A stretch of 64,000 nt of DNA, from NCBI GenBank assembly GCA_964598565.1, contig CAZRCG010000004.1, positions 186,001 to 250,000 on the forward strand, given 5' to 3'. The notes beneath the pieces were generated by a model. The model made no database searches. It was not told the origin of the DNA and worked only from the letters and a program-made list of their open reading frames with translations. The stretch's first letter is position 1; every line of letters starts with the position of its first letter. Below are positions 17,415-26,937 of this stretch, piece after piece. The position numbers and the translations under genes are program-made. This stretch comes from CAZRCG01 sp964598565 (GTDB lineage: Bacteria > Bdellovibrionota > UBA2394).

Positions 17415-19524
17415 GCTCGGCCAAGGCGGCTCTTCGGCTTAAACGAATACGACCCTGACGATCAATTTCGAGAACCTTCACAGGAACGCGATCGCCTTCC
17501 TTCAGCACATCCTCAACCCGATTCACTCGCTCTTCTTGAATTTCAGAGATATGACAAAGCCCATCCGTACCCGGAGCGATATTCACAAAAGCCCCAAAAT
17601 CCATAAGCTTGCGAACCGTACCATCATAGATGCGTCCCACTTCGACATCGCCTGAGAGGGCTTCGATAAGCTCGACAGCTTTCTTTGACATTTCAGGATC
17701 GGATGAAAAAATATTCACCGTTCCATCATCATTGATATCGATTTTGGCACCCGTCGCCTCAATAACGCTTTTAATATTCTTACCTCCAGGGCCGATCACA
17801 TCTTTGATCTTGCTCTGGCGAACCGTTATTTTTCGAATCTTGGGAGCAAACGGCGACAATTCAGCTCGAGGTTTCGAGATCGCCTCATTCATCTTGCCTA
17901 AAATCGTAAGCCGCGCATCGCGTGCCTGGTTGAGCGCTCTCTCCATGACTTCCATACTGATACCCGAAATCTTGGTATCCAATTGGAAGCCTGTGATGCC
18001 CTTCGAGGTACCGATAACTTTAAAATCCATATCGCCCAGGTGATCTTCATCCCCCAAGATATCAGTCAAGACTTCCATCTTGGTTCCCTCCGCAATGAGC
18101 CCCATCGCAATGCCAGCCACAGGCTCTGTAAAAGGAACTCCTGCATCCATCATCGCTAAAGAACCGCCGCAGACAGTCGCCATCGAACTAGAACCATTGC
18201 TCTCCAAAATATCGGACACAATCCGAATCGTATAAGGAAAACGTGCATTGTCTGGAACCAGTCGATTGAGACCATTTTGAGCCAAATTACCGTGACCAAT
18301 ATCTCTTCGGCTTGGACCCCGAAGCCCCTTCACCTCGCCCACTGAGAAAGGGGGGAAATTATAATGCAAGATAAAGTGACGTTCTTGAGACCCCAGAAGT
18401 GAATCAATCGTCTGGGAATCGTCCATGGCTCCAAGCGTACAGGTCACAAGGGCTTGGGTTTCGCCTCGAGTAAATAATACAGAACCGTGACTTCGGGGTA
18501 AGACACCCACATCAATTGAAATGGGTCGTACGGTGGTCAAATCGCGTCCATCGATTCGGCGCTTATTCTCAATAATCTCCTTACGCATCAGCTCTGAAGA
18601 TAATTCTTCCATTCGATGAGCCACAACCTTCTTGAGAACCGATTCATCCAAGGCTTCGTCACTTTCTGCAAACTTTGAAACAACCTCGGCTGACATTCGT
18701 TTTTTCAGAGAATCTATCGCCCCATAGCGTTTCAGTTTATCAACCACTCGTAACGCCTCTTGAAGCTCTTTAGTCGCATGCTGATTGATATACTGCACAA
18801 TCTCCGACGGGGGGCTTGTCTTGCTCCACGACATCTTCGTCTTACCACAGGCTTTTGCCATTTCATGCTGAACGGCGATTAAACCCTGCATTTCTTTGTG
18901 AGCATGAAATATCGCCTCGACCATCGTCTTCTCATCGACCTGTTCGGCATCACCTTCGACCATAATAATGGACGACGCTGTTCCAGCGACTAAAATATTC
19001 ATCGTCGACTTTTCCAACTGCTCTGAGGTCGGATTAACCACAAACTGACCATTTACACGACCCACGCGAACACCCGCGACTGGCTCTTTAAACGGCAGCT
19101 CTGAAATCATGAGAGCAGCTGAAGCGCCCACCAAACCTAATGTGTCGGTATCATTAAAGCGATCGGCCGATATTACTGTCGCAATAATCTGGGTCTCATT
19201 CATAAAGCCCTCAGGAAACAGAGGGCGCAGCGGTCTGTCGATCAAACGACTTGTCAGTGTTTCAAACTCTGACAGACGACCTTCTCGTTTAAAAAACCCG
19301 CCAGGAATTTTTCCAGCGGCATACGTCTTCTCTTGAAACTCTACGGTCAACGGAAAAAAATCTTGACCATCGCGAACATCTTTAGACGCACAAACAGTCG
19401 TCAACACCATCGAATCGCCTTTACGAGCCACCACAGCTCCAGAAGCCTGCTTTGCCATGCGACCCGTTTCAAGAGTCACGGTTTGTTCGCCCACCTTTGC
19501 TTCAAATACACGCATTGTCGTCAT
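17407..19524 (-). CDS. pnp: Polyribonucleotide nucleotidyltransferase (PNPase)
   Basis: 705 residues. Two RNase PH domains: the first opens with GRMAKQASGAVVARKGDSMV, the second holds LPRSHGSVLFTRGETQALV and the metal-site segment DILGDEDHLGDMDFK (~485-500). They are followed by a KH domain (KDVIGPGGKNIKSVIE) and a C-terminal S1 domain (GDVEVGRIYDGTVRKLMDFG). It degrades RNA 3'-5' phosphorolytically and is a degradosome component in many bacteria. It sits downstream of rpsO, as in E. coli, with a 136-base leader carrying two hairpins that could serve autoregulation. ATGs at 19524 and 19515 are both possible starts. Confidence 0.97.
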   Translation of the reverse strand: MTTMRVFEAKVGEQTVTLETGRMAKQASGAVVARKGDSMVLTTVCASKDVRDGQDFFPLTVEFQEKTYAAGKIPGGFFKREGRLSEFETLTSRLIDRPLRPLFPEGFMNETQIIATVISADRFNDTDTLGLVGASAALMISELPFKEPVAGVRVGRVNGQFVVNPTSEQLEKSTMNILVAGTASSIIMVEGDAEQVDEKTMVEAIFHAHKEMQGLIAVQHEMAKACGKTKMSWSKTSPPSEIVQYINQHATKELQEALRVVDKLKRYGAIDSLKKRMSAEVVSKFAESDEALDESVLKKVVAHRMEELSSELMRKEIIENKRRIDGRDLTTVRPISIDVGVLPRSHGSVLFTRGETQALVTCTLGAMDDSQTIDSLLGSQERHFILHYNFPPFSVGEVKGLRGPSRRDIGHGNLAQNGLNRLVPDNARFPYTIRIVSDILESNGSSSMATVCGGSLAMMDAGVPFTEPVAGIAMGLIAEGTKMEVLTDILGDEDHLGDMDFKVIGTSKGITGFQLDTKISGISMEVMERALNQARDARLTILGKMNEAISKPRAELSPFAPKIRKITVRQSKIKDVIGPGGKNIKSVIEATGAKIDINDDGTVNIFSSDPEMSKKAVELIEALSGDVEVGRIYDGTVRKLMDFGAFVNIAPGTDGLCHISEIQEERVNRVEDVLKEGDRVPVKVLEIDRQGRIRLSRRAALAERG

Positions 19525-19544
19525 AATTTCCCTTCACATACATT

Positions 19545-19565
19545 GAAACGATAAGCACTCGTTTC
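19545..19565 (-). promoter_or_regulatory. Hairpin in the pnp 5' leader (proximal)
   Basis: The transcript of the pnp leader contains a perfect 7-bp inverted repeat, GAAACGA and TCGTTTC, with a 7-base loop. It lies about 20 bases upstream of the pnp start codon. An alternative, overlapping copy of the right arm occurs five bases further along (TCGTTTCGTTTC), which would allow two registers. A structured leader is expected by analogy with the RNase III/PNPase autoregulated leader of E. coli pnp; the role here is inference. Confidence 0.4.
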
Positions 19566-19609
19566 GTTTCATAACAATCTAGGCACGATACCTTGATCCA
19601 CGCTATCAA

Positions 19610-19630
19610 TGACCGAACATTCTTCGGCCA
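19610..19630 (-). promoter_or_regulatory. Hairpin in the rpsO-pnp intergenic region (distal)
   Basis: On the minus strand TGGCCGAA-GAATG-TTCGGTCA can form an 8-bp stem with one G-U pair and a five-base loop. It starts 30 bases after the rpsO stop. No run of T follows, so it looks like a processing or stabilising stem rather than a simple intrinsic terminator. This is the position at which the E. coli operon has the rpsO terminator and the RNase III site of the pnp leader. Confidence 0.45.
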
Positions 19631-19660
19631 GACTTCATTAAACTCACAAGCTTACAAATG

Positions 19661-19927
19661 CTATTTGCGTAGACCCAAGCGTGCAATCAAGGTGCTATAA
19701 CCCGAAAGATTGTTCTTTTTTAGATAATTCAAAAGCCGTCTTCGACGTCCCACCATTTTCAGAAGCCCTCGTCGGCTCGAAAAATCTTTCTTTGCCGATT
19801 TCAAGTGATCTGTAAGCTGCTGAATTCTCGCAGACAAAACAGCCACCTGCACTGAAGCAGAGCCTGTATCTTGTTCATGAGTCTTGAAGACTTGGATCAG
19901 TTTTGATTTTTCTTCTAATGAGATCAT
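19661..19927 (-). CDS. rpsO: 30S ribosomal protein S15
   Basis: 88 residues, the standard S15 length. The recognisable core is GSASVQVAVLSARIQQLTDHL followed by KKDFSSRRGLLKMVGRRRRLL and NYLKK. S15 binds 16S rRNA helices 20-22 early in 30S assembly. It lies between truB and pnp, the conserved order. The start ATG is at 19927, 13 bases after the truB stop. Confidence 0.97.
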   Translation of the reverse strand: MISLEEKSKLIQVFKTHEQDTGSASVQVAVLSARIQQLTDHLKSAKKDFSSRRGLLKMVGRRRRLLNYLKKNNLSGYSTLIARLGLRK

Positions 19928-19940
19928 AATTTTATTCCTG

Positions 19941-20729
19941 TCACATCATTCTCGTCACATCATTAATGGCCTTCAAGTGACTTTTTATATCGGAAATAAA
20001 ACGCAAAGTCGACAGTTGAACAGCCCCATCCACATGGAAAGGCCCCGTCAGCGTTCGCTTTAATTCCTTTGTCACCGCCCCGACCCCCAATTTTTCTCCT
20101 AAATCATGCACTAAGGTTCTGACATAAGTACCCTTAGCGCATCGCACTGAGAAACTAAATTCTCGCTCACTCAGGCGCTCCACAATATCAAAACGCTCCA
20201 CTTTGACGGGACGAGGCTCAACCTCCACACTTTCCCCCGCTCTCGCATAATCATAGAGGGGTCGCCCCTGTCGCTTAATAGCTGAGTACGCCGGTGGCTT
20301 CTGTAATATCTCGCCCACAAAAGAACGGGAGATCTCTTGGACCTCTTGAAGACTCAGACTTGGATTCAAATCTCTCAGTTCATGAAGCGGCTGGCCGGTC
20401 ATATCTTGAGTATCAAAAGCCTGGCCCAAAAACAGAATGCCTTCATATTCTTTCACGCTATCCATAATGCGCGACGACAAGCGGGTCGCATCATTCACTA
20501 AAATGGGCAAAACTCCTGTCGCAAAAGGATCAAGCGTGCCGCCGTGCCCGAGTCGCTTAATATAAGCAATGCGCCGAATTTCTCGGATGACGTCCATGGA
20601 GGTAATGCCTTTGGGCTTATCAATAATAATTACGCCCGATTCATGAAAGGCTTCTCGAAAGGGGCTGCGCTCGCGGACGGGATTAAACTCCGTGCGACGT
20701 TCCGTCGATTGTTTGGCCTGAACACTCAT
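19941..20729 (-). CDS. truB: tRNA pseudouridine(55) synthase TruB
   Basis: About 262 residues from the ATG at 20729, which overlaps the rbfA stop as ATGA and so is preferred to upstream in-frame codons. The catalytic motif is GHGGTLDPFATGVLPI with Asp 67. It is preceded by IIIDKPKGITSMDVI and followed by a TQDMTGQPL segment and KPPAYSAIKRQGRPLYDYAR. It makes pseudouridine 55 in the T-loop of tRNAs. A ~30-residue charged extension precedes the domain. Confidence 0.96.
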   Translation of the reverse strand: MSVQAKQSTERRTEFNPVRERSPFREAFHESGVIIIDKPKGITSMDVIREIRRIAYIKRLGHGGTLDPFATGVLPILVNDATRLSSRIMDSVKEYEGILFLGQAFDTQDMTGQPLHELRDLNPSLSLQEVQEISRSFVGEILQKPPAYSAIKRQGRPLYDYARAGESVEVEPRPVKVERFDIVERLSEREFSFSVRCAKGTYVRTLVHDLGEKLGVGAVTKELKRTLTGPFHVDGAVQLSTLRFISDIKSHLKAINDVTRMM

Positions 20730-21166
20730 GAAGTTATCCCTTCTGATTCTGTACGCTCTGATTCTTCCTGGAGAGTCTGTCGATCCGACTCGAGATCTCG
20801 AAACGCCTTTAAATTCCAAACATGAGTTGCTAGCGACAAGCTCTCATCATAGCGAAAGTGCAGCGCCGGAATTGCCTTCAGACATAGTCGACGCTTGAGC
20901 GTCTCATAAATAAACTGCGACGCCGTCTGGAGACCTTTTTCAATACCAAGCATCTCAGCTTTCGTGAGATTGTCGGCTAAGAAACGACAGACCGATACGG
21001 TGGCATGCCTCAAATCGGGTGTCACTTCGACTTGAGTGATGGTGAGTTTGCCTACTCGCGGATCTTTCACATGCCGCGATAAAATATCACTTAACTCGCC
21101 TCGCAGAGTATGGCCGACCTTTGCCAGACGCTGAGATTTTTCTTCGCCTTTACGCTGTGGCCACAT
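20726..21166 (-). CDS. rbfA: Ribosome-binding factor A
   Basis: 146 residues. RbfA is a KH-like 30S maturation factor needed for 16S rRNA 5'-end processing and cold growth. The family core is visible as LRGELSDILSRHVKDPRVGKLTITQVEVTPDLRHATVSVCRF, here split by domain turns, and later RLCLKAIPALHFRYDESL. The start ATG overlaps the infB stop (TAATG) and the end overlaps the truB start (ATGA). A ~25-residue acidic tail follows the domain. Confidence 0.95.
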   Translation of the reverse strand: MWPQRKGEEKSQRLAKVGHTLRGELSDILSRHVKDPRVGKLTITQVEVTPDLRHATVSVCRFLADNLTKAEMLGIEKGLQTASQFIYETLKRRLCLKAIPALHFRYDESLSLATHVWNLKAFRDLESDRQTLQEESERTESEGITS

Positions 21167-24100
21167 TAGCTCACCGCCTGCTGAATTTCAGTATTCTCAA
21201 AACACTCTACGATATCGCCGACTTTGATGTCGTTGTAATTATCTAAGAGAATGCCGCACTCAAAACCCTCGGCAACTTCTTTGGCTTCATCTTTAAATCG
21301 TCTCAAGCTTTTAATTCGGGTTGTCACCACCACCACACTGTCACGAATGAGACGTGCTGGGGCCGATCGAACTACCTTACCCGATTTAATGAACGAACCT
21401 GCCACAGGGCCGACCTTCGAAACGTTGAATACCTCGCGAACTTCGGCCTGACCCAATACCGTTTCTTTGATGATGGGAGCCAGCAGCCCTTGCATGGCTT
21501 TTTTCACTTCATCAATCAGTTCATAAATAATCTCGTAGGTTCTGAGCTGAACTTTTACTCTCTCGGCCAGAGCCTTTGCCTGACTGGTGGGTCGCACATT
21601 AAAACCGAAAACAATACCTCCACTCGCAGCCGCTAGATCAATATCGCTCTCGGTGACTCCACCGACAGCCTTAAAAATCACATTCACTTTTACCTTGTCG
21701 TGTTTAATTTTCAAGAGGGAGTCGGTGATAGCCTCTACAGAACCCTGCACATCTCCCTTGAGAATGACTCTTAGTTCTGTCACTTCACCATGCTGCAAGC
21801 GTCTGTGAATATCTTCGAGCGATACTCGCTTACGAGATTGATCTTCTTTCTGCCGATGTTGAACGGCCATTTCTTGAACTCGCTTGGCAACGGCTTCGTC
21901 CGTAACTGCCCGAAGCAAATCGCCCGCGTTCGGCACAGAATCCAGTCCTAAAAACTCTACAGGGGTCGAGGGCCCAGCTGTCTTTATCGACTGCCCGCGC
22001 TCATTGAGCAGCGCTCGCACGCGTCCGGATGCCGTCCCACAGACAACATATTGGCCCACTTCTAAGGTGCCACTTTGAACGATCACGGAGGCCACAGGAC
22101 CTTTTCCGCGATCTAAACGACTTTCGACGATGATGCCCTTCGCTGGCCGTTTGGGGTCCGCTTTCAAATCGAGTACTTCTGCTTGAAGTAAAATCGACTC
22201 TAACAGTTCAGGCACACCATCTCCCGTATGGGCTGAAACTCTCATGTACATGGTATCCCCGCCCCAAGACTCAGGCACTAGCCCTTGCCCTGAAAGCTCC
22301 TGGATGACGCGATCGGGATTTGCATCCGGCTTATCCATTTTATTAATCGCGACCATGATAGGCACTTTGGCAGCCTTCGCATGGGCCAAAGCTTCCAAGG
22401 TCTGTGGCTTTACCCCTTCGTCTGCTGCGACTACCAAAATGACCATATCGGTCACCGAAGCTCCTCGAGCTCTCATAGCCGTAAAGGCCGCATGGCCCGG
22501 AGTATCGATGAAGGTAATTTTTTTTCCACCCGACTCCACTTGATAGGCACCAATATGCTGGGTAATACCGCCGGCCTCCCCAGAAGCCACGCGAGTTTTT
22601 CGAATTGTGTCTAACAATGAAGTCTTTCCGTGATCGACATGGCCCATGACTGTGACAATAGGAGCCCGATGCTCAAGATCACCTGAATCACCTTCAGAGG
22701 TATCGGCATCTAAGAGTTGCTCAGCTGTTTCTGCCACGTTCTGCACTTCGTAGCCAAAGTCACTCGCCACTACTGCGGCTGTATCATGATCGAGTTTATG
22801 ATGGAGCGTTACCATCTGACCCACACCAATCAGCTTGCGAACCAGCTCCACCCCTTTGATACCCATTCGGTCGGCGAGATCAGAAACGCTAATCTCATCC
22901 TCAATGCGAATGATTCGTCTCTGAACCCCTGGCGTCGTAATCTGAGTTTGCTTTCTCTCAAGCTTCACCCTCATGGCATTCTTCTTAGGCTTTCGACCCA
23001 GCGGCCGAGTAATCTCGACTTCTTCCACCATACCAAGCAGTTCGCGTTTGGTAGGCCGTCCTGGCTCTTCACCCTCAGCCTTAAACACAGGCTTCTTTTT
23101 AGCGTGCGCCGCGTCAGCGGCACGATCACCCTTTGGTTCAGGTGTGGCAATAAGGGAACGAGACTTAGGCTTCGTTGGGTCGACAGGTGCCGCGACGGCC
23201 GTTCTTTGTACAAAAGGCTTCGGTGGCACCGCAGGGGTGGCCACAATTTTCAAACGGCTGGGCGACGAAAGATTTCTCCCCGTGGAGAGGCGGCTTGGAG
23301 CTATATATTCTGAGACTCCCGGCTTTACAGGAGTCGATGGCGCTACCGGAGTCGCTGATATCGTTTGAGCCGTAGTCGATTCATGAACACCTTGTTCCTG
23401 ATTCGATTTATCAACGACAGCGTCCTCTGATTCGGGACGACTTTCTCCTCGAAGCCCCCGAGCCGAGATGTTCTCCTTCGAGATGTCTGGAACCTTCGGC
23501 GCTATCACCTCGGCAGGCGCCACAGCCTCAACTGCAGCTTCCACTTCAGAAAGAGCCTCACCTGTTCCTAGAACCGGCTCATCCTCAGAGACAATATCAA
23601 GCGAACCAGCTTGTTCTTTCGCCTGCTCGTCACGACTATCTTCCAATGGTTCAAAAGTTTGATCTGCCGTAGCTCCTGCGGCACCTTCAGAAATAACTTC
23701 AGGTTCAGCAACCGGTGTTTCAACCACTGGGGCGGGTGGGGGCGCTTCGATGCGACGTCGTCGTAAAATACCCCCACTGACAACTCTCTGTTCGAGAGTT
23801 ACTGTTCCCATCGCACCTTCCTGGCGCTGCAATACTTCGACCGAGTCTGTATCCACCAAAGGTTCTTCGCGTGCAACACCCTCACGTTCGGCCTTCTTTT
23901 GGACGCTGCGCTGAGTCACCACCTTTGACTTTGCAGACGACCGACTTCTTGGCTTTTTGGCTTTGTCGTCTGCAGTCTTTTGACTTGAACTAGCATCAGA
24001 AGTCCCTTTGCCCTTGGTCTCAACTTCCAGGGTGAGCGATGGATATTTTTTTGTCAGATAGGCAAGCGCCTTCTCATCTAAAACCGCCATATGCGTCGCA

Positions 24101-24183
24101 TACTTCATGCCGGCTCTTTCAAGTTCGGTCATGATCACCTTTGAGGTCGTGCCAATTTTTTTAGAGACTTCGTGTATTCTCAT
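21166..24183 (-). CDS. infB: Translation initiation factor IF-2
   Basis: 1005 residues. The first ~60 residues form an IF2_N domain (RIHEVSKKIGTTSKVIMTEL). A long disordered stretch rich in Lys, Ala, Pro and Glu follows to ~400, then a second IF2_N-like domain. The GTPase has G1 GHVDHGKTSLLD (~506-517), G3 DTPGHAAF and G4 NKMD. Domains II, III (DVQGSVEAITDSL) and IV (ECGILLDNYNDIKVGD) complete it. It recruits initiator tRNA to the 30S subunit. GAGGA lies just upstream of the ATG at 24183. The long N-terminal linker is the main difference from the E. coli protein (890). Confidence 0.97.
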   Translation of the reverse strand: MRIHEVSKKIGTTSKVIMTELERAGMKYATHMAVLDEKALAYLTKKYPSLTLEVETKGKGTSDASSSQKTADDKAKKPRSRSSAKSKVVTQRSVQKKAEREGVAREEPLVDTDSVEVLQRQEGAMGTVTLEQRVVSGGILRRRRIEAPPPAPVVETPVAEPEVISEGAAGATADQTFEPLEDSRDEQAKEQAGSLDIVSEDEPVLGTGEALSEVEAAVEAVAPAEVIAPKVPDISKENISARGLRGESRPESEDAVVDKSNQEQGVHESTTAQTISATPVAPSTPVKPGVSEYIAPSRLSTGRNLSSPSRLKIVATPAVPPKPFVQRTAVAAPVDPTKPKSRSLIATPEPKGDRAADAAHAKKKPVFKAEGEEPGRPTKRELLGMVEEVEITRPLGRKPKKNAMRVKLERKQTQITTPGVQRRIIRIEDEISVSDLADRMGIKGVELVRKLIGVGQMVTLHHKLDHDTAAVVASDFGYEVQNVAETAEQLLDADTSEGDSGDLEHRAPIVTVMGHVDHGKTSLLDTIRKTRVASGEAGGITQHIGAYQVESGGKKITFIDTPGHAAFTAMRARGASVTDMVILVVAADEGVKPQTLEALAHAKAAKVPIMVAINKMDKPDANPDRVIQELSGQGLVPESWGGDTMYMRVSAHTGDGVPELLESILLQAEVLDLKADPKRPAKGIIVESRLDRGKGPVASVIVQSGTLEVGQYVVCGTASGRVRALLNERGQSIKTAGPSTPVEFLGLDSVPNAGDLLRAVTDEAVAKRVQEMAVQHRQKEDQSRKRVSLEDIHRRLQHGEVTELRVILKGDVQGSVEAITDSLLKIKHDKVKVNVIFKAVGGVTESDIDLAAASGGIVFGFNVRPTSQAKALAERVKVQLRTYEIIYELIDEVKKAMQGLLAPIIKETVLGQAEVREVFNVSKVGPVAGSFIKSGKVVRSAPARLIRDSVVVVTTRIKSLRRFKDEAKEVAEGFECGILLDNYNDIKVGDIVECFENTEIQQAVS

Positions 24184-24220
24184 TCCTCGTCTTCCAATTC
24201 TCCTGGTTCCTCATGAACCA

Positions 24221-25837
24221 TCATCCACTGATAGCTTCGACATCTTCTTCTGGTTGCTCATCCAGAGAATCATCCAGAACTGCCTGCTCCAGAGATTTAA
24301 TCGTTGTCAGTTTTTCCGTTGTCGTCATACGACTACGTTTATCCAACCAGTTTTTGGCTGTCGTTAAAATCAAATCAGCCTCGTCTTCGGTAATGGCAAG
24401 CTTGGCCGACAAATCATCTCGCTGACTTGCAAGCAATTGCTCAAGAGTCTCGATCCCCGACAATTTGAGATGACGAACCAATTTTAAACCAATGCCAGGC
24501 ACTTTAATAAGCTCTAATTGCTGATTATCTAATGTATCAATGAACTCCATCGACGAAACATCATGTCTAAAATGATTCTTCAAGGTAGACAAAACTTTTG
24601 CTCTCTCTTCGGTATAAAGAAGAACTTTACCGCGAATTTCTTTCAACTGATCCAGTGAAAATCCTGGAATAGACGCTAGCTTTTCATCGTCTGCATCTAA
24701 GAGCGACTGAGCCACTTCAAAACCCTGGCCTTTAAGTACTTCCGAGTTACCCTCTCCGATGCCCGGAATAAATCGCAGAGGAATTTGACCACCTTCAGCG
24801 CGTCTTAAAATTTCGTTCTCAGAAACAATGTCTAATTTCCAACCCGTCAACTTAGCCGCCAAGCGAACATTTTGACCTCGTTTACCAATCGCCAACGAGA
24901 GTTGATCGTCTTTGACAATGAGCTCCATAGAACGCATGGATTCATTGACGCGAATTCGACTGACCTCTGCTGGCGCAATCGCATTACAGACAAAGCGAAT
25001 AGAATCGGGATCCCAAGGCACAATATCGATTTTCTCGCCTCTTAAATTGCTCACAACACTCTGAACGCGTGACCCCTTCATACCGACGCAAGCGCCTACA
25101 GGATCAACATCAGACTCTTTAGAGGCCACCGCAATTTTTGCTCGAACTCCCGGCTCGCGAGAGGCGGCACGGATAGAAACAATGCCTTCATAAATTTCGG
25201 GCACTTCCATCGAAAATAGTTTCACCAAATATTCTTCGTCCGCTCTCGAAATCACCACCTGAGGGCCTCGCGCAATATCGTGCACCTCTTTGATGACACC
25301 CTGGATACGGTCTCCGGGTTTATAAATTTCGTTCTGAATTTGCTCTCGACGCGGTACGATCGCTTCCGTTCGACCAAGATCGACAATGATATCGCCACGC
25401 TCAATCTTGCGCACCACTCCCGTGACAACCTCACCTTTTCGACCGATATACTCTTTAAAGACGATATCCTTCTTGGCTTCTCGCACCTTTTGAATAATCA
25501 CTTGTTTCGCCATTTGAGCTGCAATACGGCCTAGTTCAGCCGTATTCATTTTGAAGCCCATCGAATCGCCTTCTTGAACATCAGGGTCAATGGCCTGAGC
25601 ATCTTTTAAAGAAATCTCAATTTCATCATCAAAAAGATCATTGACGACGGTTTTAAACTCGTGAAGCTCTACCTCTCCGGTCTTTTCGTTGTAATGCGCT
25701 TCAATATCGCGCGCGAAGCCAAAATGCTTCCGTGCCACCGTTAATAAAGCATCTTCAAGGGCTTCTACGAGGATTTTTTTATCAATACCCTCGTCCTTAC
25801 CCACTTGTTCGATGACATTTTTGAGATTATCAAACAT
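24221..25837 (-). CDS. nusA: Transcription termination/antitermination factor NusA
   Basis: About 538 residues from the ATG at 25837 (MFDNLKNVIEQVGKDEGIDK), which has GGGAGA upstream; an in-frame extension to 25945 runs through the predicted terminator and leader and is rejected. Domains: RNA polymerase-binding N domain (1-~125), S1 (~130-200), KH1 and KH2 (VGACVGMKGSRVQSVV; LSLAIGKRGQNVRLAAKLTG). Two C-terminal helix-hairpin-helix units follow (IPGIGEGNSEVLKGQG and VPGIGLKLVRHLKLSG), then a short acidic tail. It regulates pausing, termination and rRNA antitermination. No rimP lies upstream. Confidence 0.96.
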   Translation of the reverse strand: MFDNLKNVIEQVGKDEGIDKKILVEALEDALLTVARKHFGFARDIEAHYNEKTGEVELHEFKTVVNDLFDDEIEISLKDAQAIDPDVQEGDSMGFKMNTAELGRIAAQMAKQVIIQKVREAKKDIVFKEYIGRKGEVVTGVVRKIERGDIIVDLGRTEAIVPRREQIQNEIYKPGDRIQGVIKEVHDIARGPQVVISRADEEYLVKLFSMEVPEIYEGIVSIRAASREPGVRAKIAVASKESDVDPVGACVGMKGSRVQSVVSNLRGEKIDIVPWDPDSIRFVCNAIAPAEVSRIRVNESMRSMELIVKDDQLSLAIGKRGQNVRLAAKLTGWKLDIVSENEILRRAEGGQIPLRFIPGIGEGNSEVLKGQGFEVAQSLLDADDEKLASIPGFSLDQLKEIRGKVLLYTEERAKVLSTLKNHFRHDVSSMEFIDTLDNQQLELIKVPGIGLKLVRHLKLSGIETLEQLLASQRDDLSAKLAITEDEADLILTTAKNWLDKRSRMTTTEKLTTIKSLEQAVLDDSLDEQPEEDVEAISG

Positions 25838-25922
25838 AGAATCTCCCGATTTTTCTACCGCAGACGGTTTTCGATTATCAAAGGTTACCAAAAACCCTCT
25901 CGCATCAACTGAATTCACGCCC

Positions 25923-25951
25923 AAAAAGTAAAATAGGCCCTCCAAGGACCC
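25923..25951 (-). terminator. Probable intrinsic terminator of the rimI-pyrK-pyrD operon
   Basis: On the minus strand GGGTCC-TTGGA-GGGCCT forms a 6-bp stem (two G-U pairs) with a five-base loop, followed immediately by ATTTTACTTTTT. It sits 63 bases after the pyrD stop and 86 bases before the nusA start, so it separates the pyrimidine genes from the nusA-infB operon. The stem is short, so efficiency is uncertain. Confidence 0.5.
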
Positions 25952-26013
25952 ATTTCAGAAATAGGCAAACTGAGCCCTTTTTAGCTTCATTTAGCCTTAT
26001 CGGCCAATCATTT

Positions 26014-26937
26014 TTATCGAGATATCGCGTTGTGAGCCAGGCCGCGCATATCGGCGACGCTTTTATAGCCCTTCCGCTCCCCATAGTGACTAAGCTCCTG
26101 GCATAGGCGCTCATAGACAAAAGGGTCCCTAAAATTCCAAGTCCCCACCTGAACCGCCGAAGCTCCGGCCAAGAAAAACTCAATTGCATCTCGGCCACAG
26201 CGCACACCACCCGAACCAATCAGAGGAATTTTCACACGCTGGTAGCAGCGATACAAACGCTCGACCGCTACGGGCTTGATGGCTGGCCCGGAGAGACCCC
26301 CAACCTTGCGCCCCAACCAGGGCTTTTGGGCCTCTATATCAATGGCCATGCCGAGTAAGGTATTGATTAATGTAAGCCCGTCTGCCCCGCCCGCCTCTGC
26401 CGCCATCGCAATGTCTTGAATGGCCGTCACATTGGGAGAGAGCTTTACCCAAAGGGGCTTTTTAATTTCGCGACGCACTGATTTCACGAGCTCTTCGGTG
26501 GTACGAGAGTCACATGAAAATTCTAGGCCCCCTTTATCAATATTGGGGCATGAAATATTGAGCTCAATGCCCAGCGCCGAGCTATCATTCGCTTGGGCTG
26601 CCAGCGTACGAAAATCCTCCAGGCGCTGGCCATAAATACTCAGAATATAAGGCGACTTCGCTTTCTTTAGCTTCGGCTCTACCAAGGTAAGAAAGGCGGT
26701 CATTCCCATATTCTGCAGCCCAATCGAGTTGAGCATGCCCGCCTCGGTTTCGTAGATGCGCGGAGTCGGATTACCCTCGGAAGGCGAAACACTGAGCGAT
26801 TTAGTCACGAAGGCTCCCAGATAATTCTGGAGGGGATGATCCAAATACTCGAGGCCGTAGGCCCAAGTTCCTGAGGCCGCTATAAAGGGCGTCTTCAAGA
26901 CGACTGATCCCACCTTTGTATGCAAAGAAAAAGCCAT
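26014..26937 (-). CDS. pyrD: Dihydroorotate dehydrogenase, class 1B catalytic subunit
   Basis: About 307 residues from the ATG at 26937, which has GGAG upstream and overlaps the pyrK stop (ATGA). It is an FMN TIM barrel oxidising dihydroorotate to orotate in pyrimidine synthesis. Seen are TPFIAASGTWAYG, the substrate loop NSIGLQNMG, NISCPNIDKGG with the class 1 catalytic Cys, and the FMN-phosphate site PLIGSGGVRCGRDAIEFFLAGA. The class 1B form pairs with PyrK, encoded just upstream, and uses NAD+. It acts in the cytoplasm. Confidence 0.95.
   Translation of the reverse strand: MAFSLHTKVGSVVLKTPFIAASGTWAYGLEYLDHPLQNYLGAFVTKSLSVSPSEGNPTPRIYETEAGMLNSIGLQNMGMTAFLTLVEPKLKKAKSPYILSIYGQRLEDFRTLAAQANDSSALGIELNISCPNIDKGGLEFSCDSRTTEELVKSVRREIKKPLWVKLSPNVTAIQDIAMAAEAGGADGLTLINTLLGMAIDIEAQKPWLGRKVGGLSGPAIKPVAVERLYRCYQRVKIPLIGSGGVRCGRDAIEFFLAGASAVQVGTWNFRDPFVYERLCQELSHYGERKGYKSVADMRGLAHNAISR

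Noticed and set aside
22717..23313. A 198-codon open frame on the plus strand
   Set aside because: It lies wholly inside infB on the opposite strand, has no ribosome site and no domain-like sequence; it is an artefact of infB codon use.
25905..26219. A 104-codon frame upstream of nusA that might have been rimP
   Set aside because: The sequence has no RimP features and mostly overlaps pyrD in another frame, running through the predicted terminator.
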